Both the position numbers and the translations under genes were made by a program. The notes below the pieces were generated by a model. It searched no databases and had not been told where the DNA came from. It saw only the letters and a program-made list of their open reading frames with translations. Of a stretch of DNA of 64,000 nucleotides, positions 17,055 through 26,153 are shown one piece after another. Source of the DNA: Streptomyces sp. AC1-42W (GTDB lineage Bacteria > Actinomycetota > Actinomycetes > Streptomycetales > Streptomycetaceae); assembly GCF_003248355.1 (NCBI RefSeq), contig NZ_QKWY01000002.1, forward strand, positions 1,116,001-1,180,000. Direction: 5' to 3'. The stretch's first letter is position 1. Each line of letters begins with the position of its first letter.

Positions 17055-17873
17055 TCAGCCCTTTGAGCCGTCCTTCGCCGAGCCGTCCCTCTCCGGGCGT
17101 CCCTCGGCCAGTTGCCGGGCCAGTTCCTCGCGGACCCCGTCCACGCCCTGCTCCAGCAGCCCGGCCACCGCCGCGTTCCAGTGCTCCGCGGCCTGCTCCA
17201 CCGCGTCCCGGAACCCCCGCCGCACCTGCCCGCCGGCCAGCAGCAGGGCGACCGCCGCGACCGGGCGCAGCAGCCACCGCCCCCGCACCGAGGCGGCCGC
17301 CTCGACCAGCCAGCGGCCGTCCCCGGCGTCGCGCGGCCGCAGATGGAGCCGCGCCTCGCCCAGCGGATGCCGCAACCGGGCCGTGGCCGGGGCACGCGCG
17401 GCGGGCGGGGCGCCCGGCGGCAGCGCCGCCGCCGACCACCACGCGCCCAGCTCGATCCGCGCCCGCCCGGACCCCCGACGAAGCGCCCCCGAGCCCTCCG
17501 GGCCCCACATCCGGCCGCGCGCCTCGAAGAGCCTGGGCCGGTCGGGCGCGGCCAGCCGCAGCGTCAGCCGGGCGTTGAGGTCCGGCGCGCCGATCGCCTG
17601 CTCCACCTCGACGGCGGCGGTGCGCCGCCACTCCCGTACGCGCAGCGCCATCCGCTCCGCGTCACCGGGCCCGCCGATCTCGTACCGCGCCCCCGCCCTG
17701 AGATGGCGTCCCTTCACCAGCCGCAGGTCCGGGACCGGCTGCCCGTCCGGCATGAGGACGGTCGTGCCGCGCGCCCGGGTCGACTCGGCCACGTCGCAGA
17801 GGAGCGAGGCGAGTGCGTCGACCAGCTCGGGGCCCACGGCCAAGACGGTGACGGAGTGGCGGAGGACGGCCAT
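17055..17873 (-). CDS. conserved hypothetical protein, Ala/Arg-rich
   Basis: 272 aa, family not recognised. Residues 1-120 are mixed alpha/beta. Residues ~195-215 are hydrophobic (WLLRPVAAVALLLAGGQV) and may be a peripheral or single membrane segment. The last ~60 residues are helical (EHWNAAVAGLLEQGVDG) with a charged C-terminus. Coding bias is typical of its neighbours and the ATG at 17873 follows an open gap. It sits between the MarR gene (convergent) and sdhB (same strand, 256 bp upstream). No catalytic motif is apparent. Confidence 0.7.
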   Translation of the reverse strand: MAVLRHSVTVLAVGPELVDALASLLCDVAESTRARGTTVLMPDGQPVPDLRLVKGRHLRAGARYEIGGPGDAERMALRVREWRRTAAVEVEQAIGAPDLNARLTLRLAAPDRPRLFEARGRMWGPEGSGALRRGSGRARIELGAWWSAAALPPGAPPAARAPATARLRHPLGEARLHLRPRDAGDGRWLVEAAASVRGRWLLRPVAAVALLLAGGQVRRGFRDAVEQAAEHWNAAVAGLLEQGVDGVREELARQLAEGRPERDGSAKDGSKG

Positions 17874-18057
17874 CGGCTGCGCCCCTCAGATGCTCAGCGA
17901 GCGGGCGGTGCCGACTCGCACGAAGCCCGTCGTCCGCACCCTGATGTCGTCCATGGACAGCACCGGCGTAGTTCTCCGCTCTCGTCCGGACCGCGCACCC
18001 CCGTGCGCGGGAAGCCCCGCACGACCGTACCCTCCCGGCCCGCGCGGGTCGGCAAGA

Positions 18058-18101
18058 GGCCCCGCCTCCCGCGGAGTTCGCACTCCGCGGGGGACGGGGC
18101 C
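18058..18101 (-). terminator. terminator of the sdh operon
   Basis: Imperfect 20-bp stem (18058-18077 with 18082-18101, loop TCGC). The two mismatches can be G-U pairs in RNA. It lies 29 nt past the sdhB stop on the minus strand. Confidence 0.75.
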
Positions 18102-18129
18102 CCGGCTGCCGCAGGCCGCGGCGGACGGA

Positions 18130-18906
18130 TCAGAAGCGACGCGTGATCAGCGCGCGCTTGACCTCCTGGATCGCCTTGGTGACCTCGATGCCACGCGGGC
18201 AGGCGTCCGTGCAGTTGAAGGTGGTGCGGCAACGCCACACACCGTCACGGTCGTTGAGGATCTCCAGGCGCTGCTCGCCGCCCTCGTCGCGCGAGTCGAA
18301 GATGAAGCGGTGGGCGTTGACGATCGCCGCCGGGCCGAAGTACTGGCCGTCGTTCCAGAACACCGGGCACGAGGACGTGCACGCGGCGCACAGGATGCAC
18401 TTGGTGGTGTCGTCGAAGCGCTCGCGGTCCTCGGGCGACTGCAGGCGCTCGCGGGTCGGCTCGTTCCCCTTGGTGATGAGGAAGGGCATGACGTCGCGGT
18501 ACGCCTGGAAGAACGGGTCCATGTCGACCACGAGGTCCTTGAGGACCGTGAGGCCCTTGATGGCCTCGATCATGATCGGCTTCTCCGGACTGATGTCCTT
18601 GATCAGCGTCTTGCAGGCGAGCCTGTTCTTGCCGTTGATCCGCATGGCGTCCGAACCGCAGATGCCGTGCGCGCAGGACCGGCGGAACGTGAGTGTCCCG
18701 TCCTGGTCCCACTTGATCTTGTGGAGGGCGTCGAGGACGCGCTCCTTCGGGTCGATCTCCAGCTGGAAGTCCTGCCACTGGGCCTCGTCGGAGACCTCCG
18801 GGTTGAACCGCCGGATGCGGAACGTGACCGTGATGTCGGGCGAGTCCGCGAAGCCCGGCTCGGGCTCCGGCGCCTTGTCGGCCTTGTCCAGGGTGGGTGT
18901 AGCCAT
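18130..18906 (-). CDS. sdhB: succinate dehydrogenase iron-sulfur subunit
   Basis: 258 aa electron-transfer subunit of respiratory complex II on the cytoplasmic face. The [2Fe-2S] domain shows SCAHGICGSD and the later NRLAC, with Asp at one ligand position as in E. coli. The ferredoxin-type domain carries CILCAACTSSCPVFW and CRTTFNCTDACPRGI for the [4Fe-4S] and [3Fe-4S] clusters. It ends in the basic KRALITRRF. Its start overlaps the sdhA stop by one base, and it is the last gene of sdhCDAB. Confidence 0.97.
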   Translation of the reverse strand: MATPTLDKADKAPEPEPGFADSPDITVTFRIRRFNPEVSDEAQWQDFQLEIDPKERVLDALHKIKWDQDGTLTFRRSCAHGICGSDAMRINGKNRLACKTLIKDISPEKPIMIEAIKGLTVLKDLVVDMDPFFQAYRDVMPFLITKGNEPTRERLQSPEDRERFDDTTKCILCAACTSSCPVFWNDGQYFGPAAIVNAHRFIFDSRDEGGEQRLEILNDRDGVWRCRTTFNCTDACPRGIEVTKAIQEVKRALITRRF

Positions 18907-20660
18907 CAGTACTTACGCTCCATCGGCTGGTAGCGGGTCTGGACGACCGGCTTGTAGTCCAGCCGGATCGACTCGGTGCCGTCCTCGGCGACCTCGCGGT
19001 ACGCCATGGTGTGGCGCATGAAGTTGACGTCGTCGCGGTTCGGGAAGTCCTCGCGGTAGTGACCGCCGCGCGACTCCTTGCGGGCCAGCGCCGAGGTGGC
19101 CATGACCTCGGCGAGGTCGAGCAGGTTGCCCAGCTCGATGGCCTCCAGCAGGTCCGTGTTGAACCGCTTGCCCTTGTCCTGGATGGACACGTCCAGGTAG
19201 CGCTTGCGCAGCTCCCCGATCTTGTCGACCGCGGTCTTGATCGTCTGCTCGGTGCGGAACACCATCACGTTGGCGTCCATGCACTCCTGGAGCTCCTGGC
19301 GGAGCGCGGCGACGCGCTCGGTGCCCGTGGAGTTCCGCAGCCGCTCGACCTGGTCGACGACGGCCTGCGCCGGGTTCTCGGGAAGCTCGACGAAGTCGCT
19401 CTTCTCGGAGTACTCGGCGGCGGCGATGCCCGCACGGCGTCCGAAGACGTTGATGTCGAGCAGCGAGTTGGTGCCCAGGCGGTTGGCGCCGTGCACCGAG
19501 ACGCAGGCGACCTCGCCGGCGGCGTACAGGCCGGGCACGACGGTGGTGTTGTCGGCCAGCACCTCGCCCTCGACGTTGGTCGGGATGCCGCCCATGGCGT
19601 AGTGCGCGGTCGGCTGGATCGGGATCGGGTCCGTGTAGGGCTCGATGCCCAGGTACGTACGCGCGAACTCGGTGATGTCCGGGAGCTTGGCGTCCAGCTG
19701 CTCCGGCGGCAGGTGCGTCAGGTCGAGGTAGACGTGGTCGCCCTCGGGACCGCAGCCGCGGCCCTCGCGGATCTCCGTGTAGATGGAGCGCGAGACGACG
19801 TCGCGCGAGGCGAGGTCCTTCATGACGGGGGCGTACTTCTCCATGAAGCGCTCGCCGTCCTTGTTGCGGAGGATGCCGCCCTCACCGCGGGCGCCCTCCG
19901 TCAGCAGGATGCCCATGCGCCAGATGCCCGTCGGGTGGAACTGGAAGAACTCCATGTCCTCCAGCGGCAGGCCCCGGCGGTAGCAGGCGGCCTGGCCGTC
20001 ACCGGTCAGGGTGTGCGCGTTCGACGTCACCTTGAAGAACTTGCCGGTGCCGCCCGAGGCGTAGATGACCGACTTGGCCTGGAAGACGTGGATCTCGCCG
20101 GTGGCCAGCTCGTACGCGACGACGCCGGCCGACTTCTTCACGCCGTTCTGCTCGACGACCAGCTGGTCCAGGACGTAGAACTCGTTGAAGAACTCCACGC
20201 CCTCCTTGACGCAGTTCTGGTACAGCGTCTGGAGGATCATGTGGCCGGTGCGGTCGCCCGAGTAGCAGGCACGGCGGACCGGGGCCTCGCCGTGGTTGCG
20301 GGAGTGCCCGCCGAACCGGCGCTGGTCGATGCGGCCCTCGGGCGTACGCCCGAACGGCAGGCCCATCTTCTCCAGGTCGAGGACGGCGTCGATGGCCTCC
20401 TTCGCCAGGATCTCGGCGGCGTCCTGGTCGACCAGGTAGTCACCGCCCTTGATCGTGTCGAAGGTGTGCCACTCCCAGTTGTCCTCCTCCACGTTGGCCA
20501 GCGCGGCGGCCATGCCGCCCTGCGCGGCGCCCGTGTGGGAGCGGGTGGGGTAGAGCTTGGTCAGCACGGCGGTGCGGCTGCGCTTGGTCGACTCGATGGC
20601 CGCGCGCATACCGGCTCCGCCGGCGCCGACGATGACGGTGTCGTACTTGTGGATCTGCAT
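18906..20660 (-). CDS. sdhA: succinate dehydrogenase flavoprotein subunit
   Basis: 584 aa catalytic subunit oxidising succinate to fumarate. The FAD Rossmann motif is GAGGAG at residues 12-17 and the covalent FAD histidine is predicted at H42 (TRSHTGAAQGG). GGHSRNHGEAPVRRACY and HPTGIWRMGIL line the active-site region, and HGANRLGTNSLLD is the C-terminal flavin signature. Length fits SdhA from Actinobacteria. It lies 30 nt after sdhD in the operon and is joined to sdhB. Confidence 0.97.
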   Translation of the reverse strand: MQIHKYDTVIVGAGGAGMRAAIESTKRSRTAVLTKLYPTRSHTGAAQGGMAAALANVEEDNWEWHTFDTIKGGDYLVDQDAAEILAKEAIDAVLDLEKMGLPFGRTPEGRIDQRRFGGHSRNHGEAPVRRACYSGDRTGHMILQTLYQNCVKEGVEFFNEFYVLDQLVVEQNGVKKSAGVVAYELATGEIHVFQAKSVIYASGGTGKFFKVTSNAHTLTGDGQAACYRRGLPLEDMEFFQFHPTGIWRMGILLTEGARGEGGILRNKDGERFMEKYAPVMKDLASRDVVSRSIYTEIREGRGCGPEGDHVYLDLTHLPPEQLDAKLPDITEFARTYLGIEPYTDPIPIQPTAHYAMGGIPTNVEGEVLADNTTVVPGLYAAGEVACVSVHGANRLGTNSLLDINVFGRRAGIAAAEYSEKSDFVELPENPAQAVVDQVERLRNSTGTERVAALRQELQECMDANVMVFRTEQTIKTAVDKIGELRKRYLDVSIQDKGKRFNTDLLEAIELGNLLDLAEVMATSALARKESRGGHYREDFPNRDDVNFMRHTMAYREVAEDGTESIRLDYKPVVQTRYQPMERKY

Positions 20661-20690
20661 GGTTTACCTCTGGTCCTTCGGGCCCGGCGC

Positions 20691-21164
20691 CTAGCGGATG
20701 TTCGGGTCGAAGGTGAAGATCACCAGCGTGCCCAGCAGGACGGTGAACACCGTGGCGGTGTACAGCAGCATCTTCAGCCAGAAGCGGGTGTTGTCCCGTT
20801 CGGCGTAGTCGTTGATGACCGTACGCAGACCGTTGGCGCCGTGCAGCATGGCGAGCCACAGCATCGCCAGGTCCCAGACCTGCCAGAACGGCGAGGCCCA
20901 GCGGCCGGCCACGAAGGCGAAGCCGATCTTGGAGACGCCGCCGTCCAGCACCAGCTGGATCAGCAGGTGGCCGATGACCAGGACGACCAGCACGATGCCC
21001 GACAGGCGCATGAAGAGCCAGGCGTACATCTCGAAGTTGGTGCGCGAGCCCTTGGGGGTCTTGCCGGTCCGCTTGCGCGGCGGCTCGATGACGGGGGCCG
21101 GGTTGTCGACGTCGTAGAGGGAGACGCCTTCGACGGCGCCGATCGCGGAAGTCTCGGTGGACAT
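20691..21164 (-). CDS. sdhD: succinate dehydrogenase hydrophobic membrane anchor subunit
   Basis: 157 aa with three membrane helices (about residues 50-70, 90-112 and 130-150), which hold haem b and the quinone site together with SdhC. The long ~40-residue cytoplasmic N-terminus contains the basic PPRKRTGKTPKGSR. MRLSGIVLVVLVIGHLLIQ carries a conserved His suited to haem ligation. It begins 5 nt after the sdhC stop. Confidence 0.92.
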   Translation of the reverse strand: MSTETSAIGAVEGVSLYDVDNPAPVIEPPRKRTGKTPKGSRTNFEMYAWLFMRLSGIVLVVLVIGHLLIQLVLDGGVSKIGFAFVAGRWASPFWQVWDLAMLWLAMLHGANGLRTVINDYAERDNTRFWLKMLLYTATVFTVLLGTLVIFTFDPNIR

Positions 21165-21169
21165 GTGCC

Positions 21170-21550
21170 TCAGCTCCCGAAGAGTTCACGGACGGCGTGG
21201 CCGAGGACGGGGTACAGCGCCCCCAGCATCAGCACGATCCAGATGCCCAGCACGGTCCAGAGCATCTGCTTCTGGACGCGCGGGCCCTTGGCCCAGAAGT
21301 CCACGGCGATGATGCGCAGGCCGTTCAGCGCGTGGAAGAGAATCGCGGCCACCAGGCCGTATTCGAGGAGCGCGACGATGGGCGTCTTGTACGTGGCCAC
21401 GACGTCGTCGTAGGCCTCGGGGGAGACGCGGACGAGGGCGGTGTCCAGGACATGCACGAACAGGAAGAAGAAGATGAGGACACCGGTGACTCGATGAGCC
21501 ACCCAGGACCACATGCCTTCCCGGCCGCGGTACAGCGTTCCAGCCGGCAC
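21170..21550 (-). CDS. sdhC: succinate dehydrogenase cytochrome b556 subunit
   Basis: 126 aa, three membrane helices. MWSWVAHRVTGVLIFFFLFVH is the SdhC signature and contains a Ser/Arg pair near the quinone site, with the haem-ligating His in the second helix (LFHALNGLR). The frame is open upstream, but GTG 21550 is chosen because GGAGGG sits 7 nt before it and the family starts at PAGTLYRGREG. It is the first gene of the sdhCDAB operon. Its promoter must lie in 21551-21793. Confidence 0.93.
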   Translation of the reverse strand: MPAGTLYRGREGMWSWVAHRVTGVLIFFFLFVHVLDTALVRVSPEAYDDVVATYKTPIVALLEYGLVAAILFHALNGLRIIAVDFWAKGPRVQKQMLWTVLGIWIVLMLGALYPVLGHAVRELFGS

Positions 21551-21793
21551 GGAAAAACCCTCCGGGAGCGGGGATCGGGGTCGGCCGGCTTGACTGTCGG
21601 TCTGACCCGGCCGGGTACGGTCCACCGGCCCCGGCCATCGTAGCGACGCTTTGTCGGTTCGATCGCGCGGGGCCCTCCGGTGTGATCAAAGTGGCAACGA
21701 AACAGGCACGGACGGGCTATGGACAGACCGCCGCGACCCCGTCGACCCGCTGTACGCCGGGGTTTCCGGGGCGCTCGCCCGGACGGCAACCCG

Positions 21794-22288
21794 TTATCGA
21801 CTCGATACCAAAGCGATCAGCCGGCCCCGGGCGAGTCGCCGCATCTCGTCCGCCGCGACCGCCCGTTCCCGGTCCTCCTCGTGCCCGAGGCGGGCCCGGA
21901 TACCGGCCAGCACCTGGTCCGGATGCTCCTCGGGGGCGTAGTCGTCCAGACAGATCACGAAGACGTGGCCGAACTTGCGTTCGTACTCCGCATGGGCGGC
22001 GGCCAGCGCCAGATGGGCGGAGCGCGGCGCGTCCGCCCGCAGCCCCGGCGACACCTCGGCGGCCAGCGCCGCGGCGTACCCGGCGGGGGAGAGGTCGTAG
22101 GCCGCCTCGTCGGCCGCCGCGAGCAGCGACTCCAGATCCGGGTAGGGGCGGTGTGCGGCCAGCCGGCGCGCCCAGACCCGGCTGCCGAAGCACTCCAGCA
22201 GAACGGCCTCCGCCTGCCGGACGGGCGCGGTGTTGAAACGGAGCAGCCCCCGGGCGGACGCGGCGGAGGCGCGCTTCTGCACGGGCAC
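21794..22288 (-). CDS. OHCU decarboxylase-like protein (uric acid degradation)
   Basis: 164 aa. The helical fold and the segment KFGHVFVICLDDY, then HPDQVLAGIRARL and the final DEMRRLARGRLIALV, match 2-oxo-4-hydroxy-4-carboxy-5-ureidoimidazoline decarboxylases, which produce allantoin in the urate pathway. The GTG at 22288 is the first available start. Other urate genes are not next to it, so this may be a diverged paralogue with another substrate. It lies upstream of sdhC on the same strand, 243 bp away, and diverges from the GH20 gene. Confidence 0.72.
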   Translation of the reverse strand: MPVQKRASAASARGLLRFNTAPVRQAEAVLLECFGSRVWARRLAAHRPYPDLESLLAAADEAAYDLSPAGYAAALAAEVSPGLRADAPRSAHLALAAAHAEYERKFGHVFVICLDDYAPEEHPDQVLAGIRARLGHEEDRERAVAADEMRRLARGRLIALVSSR

Positions 22289-22656
22289 GGCGGTGCGCCG
22301 GGCGGGCCGGGGCGGCTGCTCGGGAAGGCCGGCGTGGGACTCGCTGGACCTGGACAGCGTGGGCTCCTGGGATCAACGGCATCGGTGAACCTGGACGGGG
22401 GAGAGATACGGGGGAGAGGGGGAGGGGGCGGGGAACCAGGCGGATGCGTGGGGCGAAAGGAGTGACGAATGGGGCTCAACGCTAGCGAGGCGGGGAAACG
22501 GCCGGGCGACGAATGCGCGAATTTCACCCGGACGGGAGAGTTTCGTGATGCCTGATGGGCGAACTTCCGGCAAAAATGCCCGACTATCGCCCCACATCCG
22601 CCCTGTTTCTCTTGACTTCTGACCTGTTTCCCCTTGAATCCGGAGGTTTCTGACCG
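22289..22656. other. divergent intergenic region with purine tract
   Basis: 368 bp between the OHCU-like gene and the GH20 gene. It contains a long plus-strand G/A run (about 22395-22435). Near the GH20 gene a TTGACTT sequence (about 22612) could be a -35 element, and a GGAGG ribosome site lies before the ATG at 22657. No gene or known operator was recognised. Confidence 0.5.
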
Positions 22657-24288
22657 ATGTCGCCCTCACGCGGTGCCCTCGCGGCCGGCGCTGCCCTCAC
22701 GGCGGCGGCCGCGGTCACCGTCACCGTGCTCGTCTGGCCCGAGGGCTCCGGCGGGCGGGGGGCGTCCGACGCCTCGCGCCCGCCCGCCACGTCCTCCCTG
22801 GCCCCCTCCCCCTCCCCCTCCTCCTCCCCGACTCCGTCGCCGACCCGGAGCTACCCGCTCTCGAAGGCGCCCCGCACCATTCCCGCCGTACGGGAGCACA
22901 CCGCCGCCCGCGGCCCCGGCTGGCGGCCCGGAAAGGACAGCGCGGTGGTCGTCGCGGAGGGCAGCGGCGGGCTCGCCGACGAGGGCAGGCTGCTGGCCGG
23001 CGAGCTGCGGATCGACTACCGGGGCGAGGTGCCCGCCCGCGCCGGGGACGTCGAGCTGGCCCTGACCCCGAAGGCGTCCGGCGGGCCCGAGTCGTACACC
23101 CTGCGCACCGCCGACGGGCGCGTCAGGATCAGCGGACCCGGCGAGGCGGGCGTCTTCTACGGCACCCGCACGCTCAAGCAGTCGGTGCGCGCCGACGGCT
23201 CGATGCCCGAGGGCGTGGTGCGCGACCGGCCCGCCAAGCCGCAGCGCGGCCTCAACCTGGACATCGCCCGCAAGCACTACTCCGCGTCCTGGATCGAGGA
23301 CCGGCTGCGCGAGATGGCCGACCTCAAGCTCAACCAGCTCGGGCTGCACTTCTCCGACGACCAGGCGTTCCGCGTCGAGTCCGACACCCACCCCGAGGTG
23401 GTCTCGCCCGACCATCTGACCAAGGCACAGGTACGGCACATGGTGGCGCTCGCCCGCCGGCTGCACATCGAGATCGTCCCGGAGATCGACTCGCCCGGCC
23501 ACCTCGGCGCGGTGCTGCGCGCCCACCCCGACCTCCAGCTCCACAACGTCTCCGGCGTCGCGTCGACCGGCTCGCTGGACATCTCGAAGCCGGGCGCGGC
23601 CAAGCTGATCGACGAGCTGCTGGGCGAGTACACCGAACTGTTCGGCGGCGCGTTCTGGCATCTGGGCGGCGACGAGTACCGGGCGCTGATGGCGAGCGAT
23701 CCGGCCGCCTCCTATCCGCAGCTCCAGCGCGCGGCCGTCCGGAAGTACGGTGCCGGCTCCGGCATCGCCGACCTCGCCACCGGCTGGCTCAACGACCGGG
23801 CCGACGTGGTCCGCGAGCACGACATGCGCCCCAAGGCGTGGAACGACGGACAGTTCCGGGACAGCAGGGTCCGCGCCGACAAGGACATCGAGGTCGAGTA
23901 CTGGACGGGCAAGGAGTACGGCGCACGCCCGCCGGAGCAGTACCTCCGCGAGGGCCGCAAGCTCCTGAACCTCAACGACGAGTACCTGTACTACGTGCTC
24001 GGCCAGCCCAACGCCTTCGTCTACCCGACCGGCAAGCGCATCTACGAGCAGTGGACCCCTCTCGTCCTGCGCGGCACCACCCCGGTCCCGGCCCGTTACT
24101 CCGACCAGATCCTCGGCGGCCGCTTCGCCGTCTGGGGCGACCTGCCGAACGCCCAGACCCCCGCCCAGGTCGCGGCGGGCATCCGGATGCCGCTGCGGGC
24201 GACGGCCCAGAAACTGTGGGTACCGGGCGAGCCGAAAGCGAGCTGGGCACGGTTCACGGCCCTGGCCAAGGAGATCGACGCGGGGTGA
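22657..24288 (+). CDS. secreted beta-N-acetylhexosaminidase (GH20)
   Basis: 543 aa. A signal peptide (LAAGAALTAAAAVTVTVLVW) is followed by a Ser/Pro-rich linker at residues 40-65. The GH20b N-domain spans ~70-190. The TIM-barrel catalytic domain holds GLHFSDDQAFRVES, PEIDSPGHLGAVL and the Asp-Glu pair in WHLGGDEYRAL, followed by the substrate-site Trp segment (FAVWGDLPNAQT). It removes terminal GlcNAc/GalNAc from chito-oligosaccharides or wall fragments outside the cell. It is monocistronic, and no DasR box was recognised by eye. Confidence 0.93.
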   Translation: MSPSRGALAAGAALTAAAAVTVTVLVWPEGSGGRGASDASRPPATSSLAPSPSPSSSPTPSPTRSYPLSKAPRTIPAVREHTAARGPGWRPGKDSAVVVAEGSGGLADEGRLLAGELRIDYRGEVPARAGDVELALTPKASGGPESYTLRTADGRVRISGPGEAGVFYGTRTLKQSVRADGSMPEGVVRDRPAKPQRGLNLDIARKHYSASWIEDRLREMADLKLNQLGLHFSDDQAFRVESDTHPEVVSPDHLTKAQVRHMVALARRLHIEIVPEIDSPGHLGAVLRAHPDLQLHNVSGVASTGSLDISKPGAAKLIDELLGEYTELFGGAFWHLGGDEYRALMASDPAASYPQLQRAAVRKYGAGSGIADLATGWLNDRADVVREHDMRPKAWNDGQFRDSRVRADKDIEVEYWTGKEYGARPPEQYLREGRKLLNLNDEYLYYVLGQPNAFVYPTGKRIYEQWTPLVLRGTTPVPARYSDQILGGRFAVWGDLPNAQTPAQVAAGIRMPLRATAQKLWVPGEPKASWARFTALAKEIDAG

Positions 24289-24433
24289 GAGCCCCCTCGG
24301 GGCACCGCCGACCATGGACAACGCGGCCTGCGGACCACTACGGTCCGGTGGCCGCGCCGTCCGGGGAGGGGGCGCGCACCGGCGCCGTGCCGATGCCGGC
24401 ACCGGATCGCCTACCTCATGGGGGTTCCTTTTC

Positions 24434-25141
24434 ATGCCCAGTACGCTGCGTTCACCGGTGGGCCTCGGCACGGCGGTGTGCGTACTGCTCGGTGCGGTGG
24501 CCGTCACGGACGTGCTGTCGATCGCCGCCGGTGTCCACAGCCGCGTGCTGCTCGCGGACGGGTTGGACGACGGCTTCCTCGCGGTCGACGAGCGGGCCTG
24601 GACGCTCGCCGACAACATGTACGGCTCCGCCGGCGCCCTCCAGGGCATCGCCCTGCTGGCGACGGGCATCGTCTTCCTCGTGTGGCTGCGCCGGGTCCGG
24701 CGCAACGCCGAGGTGTTCGACCCGTACGCCCACTCGTTGCGGCCCGGCTGGGCGATCGGCGCGTGGTTCGTTCCCATCGCCAACCTCTGGCTGCCGTACC
24801 GGGTGGCGACCGGCGTCTGGACCGCGAGCGTCCCGGCCGACACCCTCGCGCGCCGGGCCGCCGCCCCGCGCGGGGTGCTGAACGCCTGGTGGACGGCGCT
24901 GGTCGCGACGCAGATTCTCGGCAGGGCCGCCGGCGGCTACTACGACCGCGCGGAGAGCGGGGACGAGATCATCCGCGGGCTCGACCTGGTCATGGCCGCG
25001 AACGCGCTGGACATCGCCGCGGCCGTCGTGGCGATCCTGTTCGTCCGCAGGCTGACGGCGATGCAGGACCTGCGCGCGAGGGCCGGCGGATTCCCCGCCC
25101 AGGAGACTCCGCCGCGTGTGCAGTGGGGCCGCGCGCACTGA
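24434..25141 (+). CDS. DUF4328 domain membrane protein
   Basis: 235 aa with about five membrane segments: LGTAVCVLLGAVAVTDVLS, LQGIALLATGIVFLVWLR, and others near 105, 155 and 195. The RPGWAIGAWFVPIANLWLPYR stretch is the hallmark of DUF4328 proteins, a common Streptomyces family of unknown role. The start is taken as ATG 24434. An ATG at 24418 is in another frame, and no strong ribosome site is present, so a start upstream is possible. It stands alone between the GH20 gene and the next hypothetical gene. Confidence 0.82.
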   Translation: MPSTLRSPVGLGTAVCVLLGAVAVTDVLSIAAGVHSRVLLADGLDDGFLAVDERAWTLADNMYGSAGALQGIALLATGIVFLVWLRRVRRNAEVFDPYAHSLRPGWAIGAWFVPIANLWLPYRVATGVWTASVPADTLARRAAAPRGVLNAWWTALVATQILGRAAGGYYDRAESGDEIIRGLDLVMAANALDIAAAVVAILFVRRLTAMQDLRARAGGFPAQETPPRVQWGRAH

Positions 25142-25278
25142 GGCCACGTGCGCCCCGGTGGCGTTAATCAGCCAGTGGTAGTGACGCTTTTCGGCCAGTT
25201 GGCGCTGAATGGATAACAGGAAGCGCTGTGCCCTCCTGTGCCCCGGCATGGGTACGGGAGGGCCGACAGGAGATGTCG

Positions 25279-25848
25279 ATGAGCCTGCTCGAACTGATCG
25301 CCGCGGCCGACGAGCGGGGGCTCGCCGCCAGTGCGGCCGCCTGCCTCGAACGCTGTCTGCCCCAGCCCGCGCCGGGCGCCGACCCCGACCCGCTGCGCCC
25401 GCTGTGGGCCGGATGCGCCGATCCGCGGCTCTGGCCCGACCGGCTCGCCGAGGCCCGCACCGCGCTGGACACCCTCGCGGACCCCGGCGAGGCCGTGCGG
25501 CGCGTCCGGGAGCTGCTCGCCGCCGCCCCCGCCGACCGGGCCGGTGAGGCGCTGCGGGCATGGGCCGACGCCTGTTCGGTGCTGGCGCTGGAGGTCCACC
25601 TCGGCCACGACGCGGCCGCCCCCGCCGCGACGGACCCGGTGGCCCGCTGCCGGGCGGGCGACCCCTCGGGGGCCGGACCGCTGCTGGCCGGCGAGGCGGC
25701 CCGGCAGGTCCTGATCCTGGAGATGCTGGCCGGAATCGACGAGACCGCCCCGGCGGGCGCCGGGCTGCGCCAGGTGATCGACGTCTCGGCGGAGGGCCAG
25801 CGAGTGCTCCGCGCGGCGGCCGCCCGCCGGGCCCGCGTACGCGGCTGA
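25279..25848 (+). CDS. hypothetical protein, Ala-rich helical
   Basis: 189 aa, no family recognised. It is almost entirely alpha-helical and Ala/Arg/Asp-rich, beginning SLLELIAAADERGLAASAAA. Two ATGs are available, at 25273 and 25279; the second has AGGAG 6 nt upstream and was chosen. No signal peptide or membrane helix. A good hairpin follows the stop, so it is a single-gene unit. Codon use matches the neighbours, so it is very likely a real gene. Confidence 0.7.
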   Translation: MSLLELIAAADERGLAASAAACLERCLPQPAPGADPDPLRPLWAGCADPRLWPDRLAEARTALDTLADPGEAVRRVRELLAAAPADRAGEALRAWADACSVLALEVHLGHDAAAPAATDPVARCRAGDPSGAGPLLAGEAARQVLILEMLAGIDETAPAGAGLRQVIDVSAEGQRVLRAAAARRARVRG

Positions 25849-25904
25849 GCCGGACCCCCGATCGCCCGAGAGCGGCGCGCGGCTCACGGGCCGCGAGTGA
25901 CGAG

Positions 25905-25948
25905 GACGACCGGGGCCGCCACCCCCCACAGGAGAGGCCCCGGTCGTC
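25905..25948 (+). terminator. intrinsic-type terminator
   Basis: GACGACCGGGGCC (25905-25917) pairs perfectly with 25936-25948 across an 18-nt loop and is followed by TTCC. It lies 57 nt after the hypothetical gene ending at 25848. Confidence 0.7.
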
Positions 25949-26153
25949 TTCCGCGGGGCCGCAGGACGACCCCGTATTCATCTCAGCGCCGTGGGTGCGT
26001 TTTCTGTCACACCGTCGTCAGCAGACTGAATGTTGCAGGTTGTACAAGTCATGGACGCGGCGCACGCCGAGGACGTAGCGTGCTGAATCGCGCAGGGTGG
26101 CGCGGGCAGTGGTGACCAGCTGCGATTCAGACAGCAGGGCAGGGTTGAGGTAG

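Noticed and set aside
17886..18083. Possible leader peptide frame between sdhB and the 272-aa hypothetical gene, minus strand
   Set aside because: It covers the sdh terminator hairpin, lacks a ribosome site and shows no coding bias.
16228..18933. A 901-codon plus-strand frame opposite the hypothetical gene and sdhB
   Set aside because: High-G+C shadow frame: Arg/Pro/Ala-rich with no domain, antisense to genes with strong family motifs.
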